Origin: an uncultured Coriobacteriaceae bacterium
GTDB lineage: Bacteria > Actinomycetota > Coriobacteriia > Coriobacteriales > Eggerthellaceae
DNA: 6,680 nt
NCBI GenBank assembly: GCA_902767025.1
Contig: CACXFZ010000212.1
Coordinates: 1 to 6,680, forward strand
Reading direction: 5' to 3'
This document shows, piece by piece, positions 3,680-6,680 of this stretch (positions are counted from its first letter, which is position 1; each line of letters starts with the position of its first letter). The translations under genes and the position numbers were made by a program. Under the pieces are notes generated by a model. It had not been told where the DNA came from. It did not search any database and saw nothing but the letters and a program-made list of their open reading frames with translations.

Positions 3680-6544
3680 ATGGGTGCGAAGAACATGCGC
3701 ATGCAGAGGGGTTTGCTGTCCGGCATCGTCCTGATGCTGGCCTGCGCCATTGCTGCGACGCTGCTTGCCAGCCCGGTTGCATGGGCAACCGAGGACCAGG
3801 TGCAGTACGTGGGCGAGGCCGCTCTTCCGGGCGGGGAAGGCGAAGAGCTTGCCGAAGGGGAGTACCCTGCCGGCTTTGCGAACGCCCTGCCCATCGAAGG
3901 GCGCTCCGAATCGCAGATCCGCAACTTCCTGCTCACCCACGACTTCAACCTGTCGGCGGGCGCGACGTACGCCCAGCAGCCTGTCGTTCCCACGAAGGCG
4001 GGCAAGGTGTCGAGCGCCACGCAAACCGAAGCCCTGAACGCGCTCAATTCCTTCCGCTACATCGCCGGGCTCGATGCCGACGTGGCGTTCGGCTCCGAAT
4101 TCGAGGCACGGGTGCAAGCGGCTGCGCTGGCGAACGCGGCAAACGACGAATTGTCCCACTACCCTTCGCAGCCTGCGGGCATGCCCGACGACCTGTACCA
4201 GCTCGGTGCTTCCGGTGCAGGCTCGAGCAACATAGCGTACGGCTACGGGAATCCTGCGGCCACGGTGTTCGGCTACATGGACGACAGCGACAACTACAAT
4301 GTCGACAGGGTCGGCCACAGGCGCTGGTGCCTGTCGGCCTACATGGGCAAGACCGCCTTCGGGTATGCGAACTGGTATTCGGCCATGTACGCCTTCGACT
4401 TTTCGCGCACTGTGCAGGGCGATCCCTACATCGCCTGGCCTGCCGCCCATACGCCCACCGTGTACTTCGACAACACCCAGGCGTGGAGTTTGAGTTACCC
4501 GTACGGTGCATTCAGCTCGAAGGTGAAGGTGACGCTTACCAGGGTTTCCGATGGCAAGCAGTGGAAGTTCTCGCCCGAAGGGGCTTCCGATGGGGAGTGC
4601 TACTACTCGCCTGACGGCTATGGAGGCCAGCCTGCCATCATCTTCCGACCCGCCAACGTGGAAAAGTTCAACGCGGGGGACAGTTTTTCGGTGCAGCTCG
4701 ACGACGCTTCTACGGGCAACAGCTTCGATTACACGGTGTCGTTCTTCACGCTGTTCGAGCCTGGTTCGCTTCAGGTGGTGGGCGCGGGCTCGGACGCGAG
4801 CGGGCGCCAGATACCAGAAGGCGGCGTCGTTGAGACCACCTATCTGGACGGCACGACCTATCTGGAGTTCACGGCCGTTCCCCAGCAGCAGCTTACCGAA
4901 GGCATGCAGTACCTGTTCAGGCGGGGCTTGGACAGCGACAGCTATTCGTGGGAGATGTCCAATCCGGGCATCTTCGACGTCCTGTCGCACGAGCAGGGCT
5001 ACGCGCGCAACTTCCTGGGCCTCACCCCCAAGCAGGTGGGTTCGAGTACGGTGACGGTCAGATACGGAAACGGAATCGCGAGCACGTTCGAGGTGCGGGT
5101 GAGCCCCTACGACATCGCGAATGCGCAGGTCTCTACGTCGGATGCGACCTACGATGGTACGGCGAAGCAGCCCGGCGTCACCGTGGGCGTCAACTGGCAG
5201 GAGCTGCAGCTCGGTCGGGACTACACGGTAGCGTACCGCAACAACGTCAACGCAGGGACGGCGCAGGTGGTTGTCACGGGCAAGGGGAACTACACCGGCA
5301 CGCGCACCGAGTCTTTCACCATCTACCCGGCAAGCGTGTGGCAGGCGCAGGTGAAGGCGCCTGACCAGACCTACACCGGAAAGGCGCTCACGCCTAAGGC
5401 GACGGTCACGCTGGACGGCAAAACGCTCAAGGAAGGGCGCGACTACACCCTTTCGTATCAGGACAACGTTGGCCCAGGCTGGGGGACCGTCATCGTGCGC
5501 GGCGTCGGCAATTACACCGGTGAGACGCGGGGCTATTTCTCCATCGCCGAACCGCCGGCCCCCGCATTGCCCACCATCATCCCGTCGCAGCCAACGCCGG
5601 GCGAGGTGGCGATCAAGGGCATATGGAAGCGGCTGTGGGGCGAAAACGCCTACGGCACGATGGCGGCCATCAGCAACGAAGGGTGGAGCAGCTCGAAAAC
5701 GGTCGTCATCGCCACGTTCGACGGGTACTGGGACGCCCTGTCGGCCAGCAGCATCGCCGGCATGTACCAAGCCCCGATACTGCTGACCTACACAGGGTCG
5801 CTCGAATCGACGACCGCCGAGCAGATTGCGCGCCTTGGCGCGAACCGCGCCATCATCGTGGGTGGCGCTGCGGCCATCACCCCGGCATGCGCGAACCAGA
5901 TCCGCAACGCGCTCGTGGGCAGCAAGACCGTCGAGCGCATAGCGGGCACAGACGCCCAGGACACGGCGGTGAAAGTCGCCAATCGCGTGCAGGGTGCCTC
6001 CGACACCTGCATCGTTGCCACGTCTGATGGATACTGGGATGCGCTGGCTGCGTCGCCCTATGCGTATCGGTTCAAAGCACCCATTTACCTGACGGACAAC
6101 AAGGGGTCCTTGCGAGCCGACACGGTTGCCGCCATCAAGAAGCGCGGCTTCAAGCGCGCCATCATCGTCGGTGGTTCGAAGGTGGTGAGCTCGAACACGG
6201 AATCGACGTTGCGCAAGGCGGGTATCGGCACGGTTTCGCGCAGGTGGGGAAACGATGCCCTGAAGACCAGCATGAGCTTCGCGCGCTTCTGCATAGGCGA
6301 AGGAATGAGCGCCAACTACATGGCGGTGGCTACGGTGGACGGATACTGGGATGCGCTCACGGGCGGTCCGCTGTGCGGCAAAAAGGGAGGCGTGCTGGTG
6401 CTTGCCAGCAACGGCAACACCGAAAACACCGCGCTTTCGAAAAGCTATCGCTCGGGCATGACGCGGGCATACCTGCTGGGTGGGTCATCCGCCCTGAGCG
6501 CCAAGGTCCTGAACGCCTTCGACGCATCCACCAAGGGTTCGTAG
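3680..6544 (+). CDS. Secreted CAP-domain protein with Ig-like repeats and three CWB2 wall-binding modules
   Basis: A 954-residue exported surface protein. A signal peptide (1-36) ends SPVAWA-T. A short acidic linker precedes a CAP/SCP-like domain (about 113-245) with LNALNSFRYIAG, AANDELSHYP (His160) and DRVGHRRWCL (His213), the two histidines expected in the CAP cavity. The usual GENIA motif reads SSNIA (182-186), so its glutamate is missing. A beta-rich region follows (250-360), then a probable bacterial Ig-like segment (365-475) and two MBG/YDG-like repeats (479-549 and 552-622), each with a YTVxYxNNV- and GxGNYTG-type core. After a proline-rich hinge (623-640), three CWB2 modules run to the C-terminus. 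CWB2 triplets anchor proteins non-covalently to secondary wall polymers in clostridia; the same is inferred here. The biochemical activity of the CAP domain is unknown. Possible roles are adhesion, host interaction or wall remodelling. It lies 49 bp after the kinase-like gene. Confidence 0.94.
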   Translation: MGAKNMRMQRGLLSGIVLMLACAIAATLLASPVAWATEDQVQYVGEAALPGGEGEELAEGEYPAGFANALPIEGRSESQIRNFLLTHDFNLSAGATYAQQPVVPTKAGKVSSATQTEALNALNSFRYIAGLDADVAFGSEFEARVQAAALANAANDELSHYPSQPAGMPDDLYQLGASGAGSSNIAYGYGNPAATVFGYMDDSDNYNVDRVGHRRWCLSAYMGKTAFGYANWYSAMYAFDFSRTVQGDPYIAWPAAHTPTVYFDNTQAWSLSYPYGAFSSKVKVTLTRVSDGKQWKFSPEGASDGECYYSPDGYGGQPAIIFRPANVEKFNAGDSFSVQLDDASTGNSFDYTVSFFTLFEPGSLQVVGAGSDASGRQIPEGGVVETTYLDGTTYLEFTAVPQQQLTEGMQYLFRRGLDSDSYSWEMSNPGIFDVLSHEQGYARNFLGLTPKQVGSSTVTVRYGNGIASTFEVRVSPYDIANAQVSTSDATYDGTAKQPGVTVGVNWQELQLGRDYTVAYRNNVNAGTAQVVVTGKGNYTGTRTESFTIYPASVWQAQVKAPDQTYTGKALTPKATVTLDGKTLKEGRDYTLSYQDNVGPGWGTVIVRGVGNYTGETRGYFSIAEPPAPALPTIIPSQPTPGEVAIKGIWKRLWGENAYGTMAAISNEGWSSSKTVVIATFDGYWDALSASSIAGMYQAPILLTYTGSLESTTAEQIARLGANRAIIVGGAAAITPACANQIRNALVGSKTVERIAGTDAQDTAVKVANRVQGASDTCIVATSDGYWDALAASPYAYRFKAPIYLTDNKGSLRADTVAAIKKRGFKRAIIVGGSKVVSSNTESTLRKAGIGTVSRRWGNDALKTSMSFARFCIGEGMSANYMAVATVDGYWDALTGGPLCGKKGGVLVLASNGNTENTALSKSYRSGMTRAYLLGGSSALSAKVLNAFDASTKGS
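5114..5545 (+). repeat. Two tandem MBG/YDG-like repeats in the CAP protein
   Basis: Codons 479-549 and 552-622 encode two copies of a roughly 70-residue Ig-like unit. Each begins with a YDG/YTG-K motif (YDGTAKQPG; YTGKALTPK), continues through GRDYTVAYRNNV or GRDYTLSYQDNV, and ends GKGNYTGTRTESFTI or GVGNYTGETRGYFSI. Such units act as rigid stalk segments in large surface proteins. The two copies have diverged at both DNA and protein level, so they are old rather than recently duplicated. Confidence 0.85.
5618..5905 (+). repeat. CWB2 module 1 (coding)
   Basis: Codons 647-742. Shows the CWB2 (PF04122-type) pattern: GENAYGTMAAIS at the start, TFDGYWDALSAS in the middle, APILLT, then RAIIVGGAAAIT near the end. 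The entry sequence (RLWGENAYGT) differs from the RIAG-T-D-A form of module 2. Confidence 0.88.
5933..6223 (+). repeat. CWB2 module 2 (coding)
   Basis: Codons 752-848. The most canonical of the three modules: VERIAGTDAQDTAVKVAN, TSDGYWDALAASPYAY, APIYLTD, then KRAIIVGGSKVVS. Confidence 0.9.
6230..6520 (+). repeat. CWB2 module 3 (coding)
   Basis: Codons 851-947. The most diverged module: SRRWGNDALKTSMSFARF, TVDGYWDALTGGPLCG, VLVLAS, then TRAYLLGGSSALS. Three tandem modules are the usual complement for wall binding, so the anchor appears complete; the protein ends a few residues later with TKGS. Confidence 0.87.
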
Positions 6545-6552
6545 GGAAGGTA

Positions 6553-6569
6553 CGCATTGCGGGAATGCG
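6553..6569 (+). terminator. Weak hairpin after the CAP gene, no T-run
   Basis: CGCATT-GCGGG-AATGCG forms a perfect 6-bp stem with a 5-nt loop, starting 9 bases after the CAP stop codon. The sequence that follows (GGGAAGCC) has no T-run, so this is not a canonical intrinsic terminator. It may protect the mRNA 3' end or act with Rho; it could also be chance. Confidence 0.25.
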
Positions 6570-6579
6570 GGGAAGCCTC

Positions 6580-6607
6580 GTGCAAGTGGGCTCGCATCTG
6601 CTAGAAT
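6580..6607 (+). promoter_or_regulatory. Extended -10 promoter for tRNA-Arg
   Basis: TGC-TAGAAT (6599-6607) is a full TGn extension plus a 5/6 -10 hexamer. GTGCAA (6580-6585) is a plausible -35 at 16-bp spacing and resembles the TTGCAA proposed for tRNA-Ser. The predicted start near 6614 is only about 3 nt ahead of the tRNA. Confidence 0.6.
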
Positions 6608-6616
6608 GCAATACGC

Positions 6617-6680
6617 GCCTCCGTAGCTCAGGGGATAGAGCACCGCTCTCCTAAAGCGGGTGTCGTACGTTCGAATCGTA
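6617..6680 (+). tRNA. tRNA-Arg (anticodon CCU), 3' end cut by window
   Basis: The sequence starts with acceptor strand GCCTCCG, then T8-A9 and the D-arm (GCTC...GAGC). The anticodon stem CCGCT/AGCGG encloses loop CTCCTAA, giving anticodon CCT at 6650-6652, which reads the arginine codon AGG. A 5-nt variable loop (GTGTC) and the T-arm GTACG-TTCGAAT-CGTA follow. The window ends one base short of the T-stem closing pair, so the 3' acceptor strand is not seen. Confidence 0.97.

Noticed and set aside
114..5770. Very long open frames on the - strand (114-2324, 2101-4047, 3563-5770)
   Set aside because: They lie opposite well-supported + strand genes, have His/Arg/Gly-rich composition typical of antisense frames in GC-rich DNA, and show no recognisable domains.
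6244..6654. Open frame on the + strand running across the CAP stop codon into tRNA-Arg
   Set aside because: It overlaps the CWB2 coding region in another frame and runs into a tRNA gene; no ribosome binding site or recognisable domain.

Overview
This GC-rich window carries four genes in a row on the + strand between two tRNA genes that run off the window ends. The GC-dominated third codon positions, a GTG start, GGAGG-type ribosome binding sites, a DUF2207 protein with a glycine tail, and a secreted CAP protein with MBG-like repeats and three CWB2 wall-binding modules (each carrying DGYWDAL) together suggest a high-GC Gram-positive, most likely a coriobacterium of the Eggerthella/Slackia type. 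That placement is an inference from protein style, not a proven identification.

Layout: (1) 1-86, tRNA-Ser(GCU) on the - strand, missing its last 3' bases. (2) 87-155, a compact divergent control region. The same AT-rich block holds a TATAAT on the + strand and a TATTAT on the - strand; only the - strand one has a convincing -35. (3) 156-2156, a DUF2207 membrane protein with a signal peptide, a large extracytoplasmic domain, three membrane segments and a glycine tail. (4) 2158-3117, a ten-helix EamA/DMT transporter. (5) 3121-3630, a shikimate-kinase-like P-loop protein lacking some expected substrate residues. (6) 3680-6544, a secreted, wall-anchored CAP-domain protein. (7) 6545-6616, a short spacer with a hairpin lacking a T-run and an extended -10 promoter. 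(8) 6617-6680, tRNA-Arg(CCU), truncated by the window end.

The first three genes are packed with 1-bp and 3-bp gaps and look like one transcription unit. The ribosome binding site of the transporter gene lies inside the glycine-tail codons of the gene before it. The CAP gene follows 49 bp later, with no recognisable promoter or terminator between, so it may be co-transcribed. Two of the four products are exported (both signal peptides end in AWA) and a third is an integral membrane protein, so the cluster is cell-envelope weighted, but nothing in the sequence ties the four to one pathway. No gene-free stretch exceeds 72 bp. I see no insertion sequence, CRISPR array, integrase, toxin-antitoxin pair or other defence module. 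I do not think a new multi-gene system can be claimed here; the items most worth a second look are the altered kinase active site, the divergent tRNA/mRNA promoter, the codon-embedded ribosome binding site and the triple repeat before the CAP gene.
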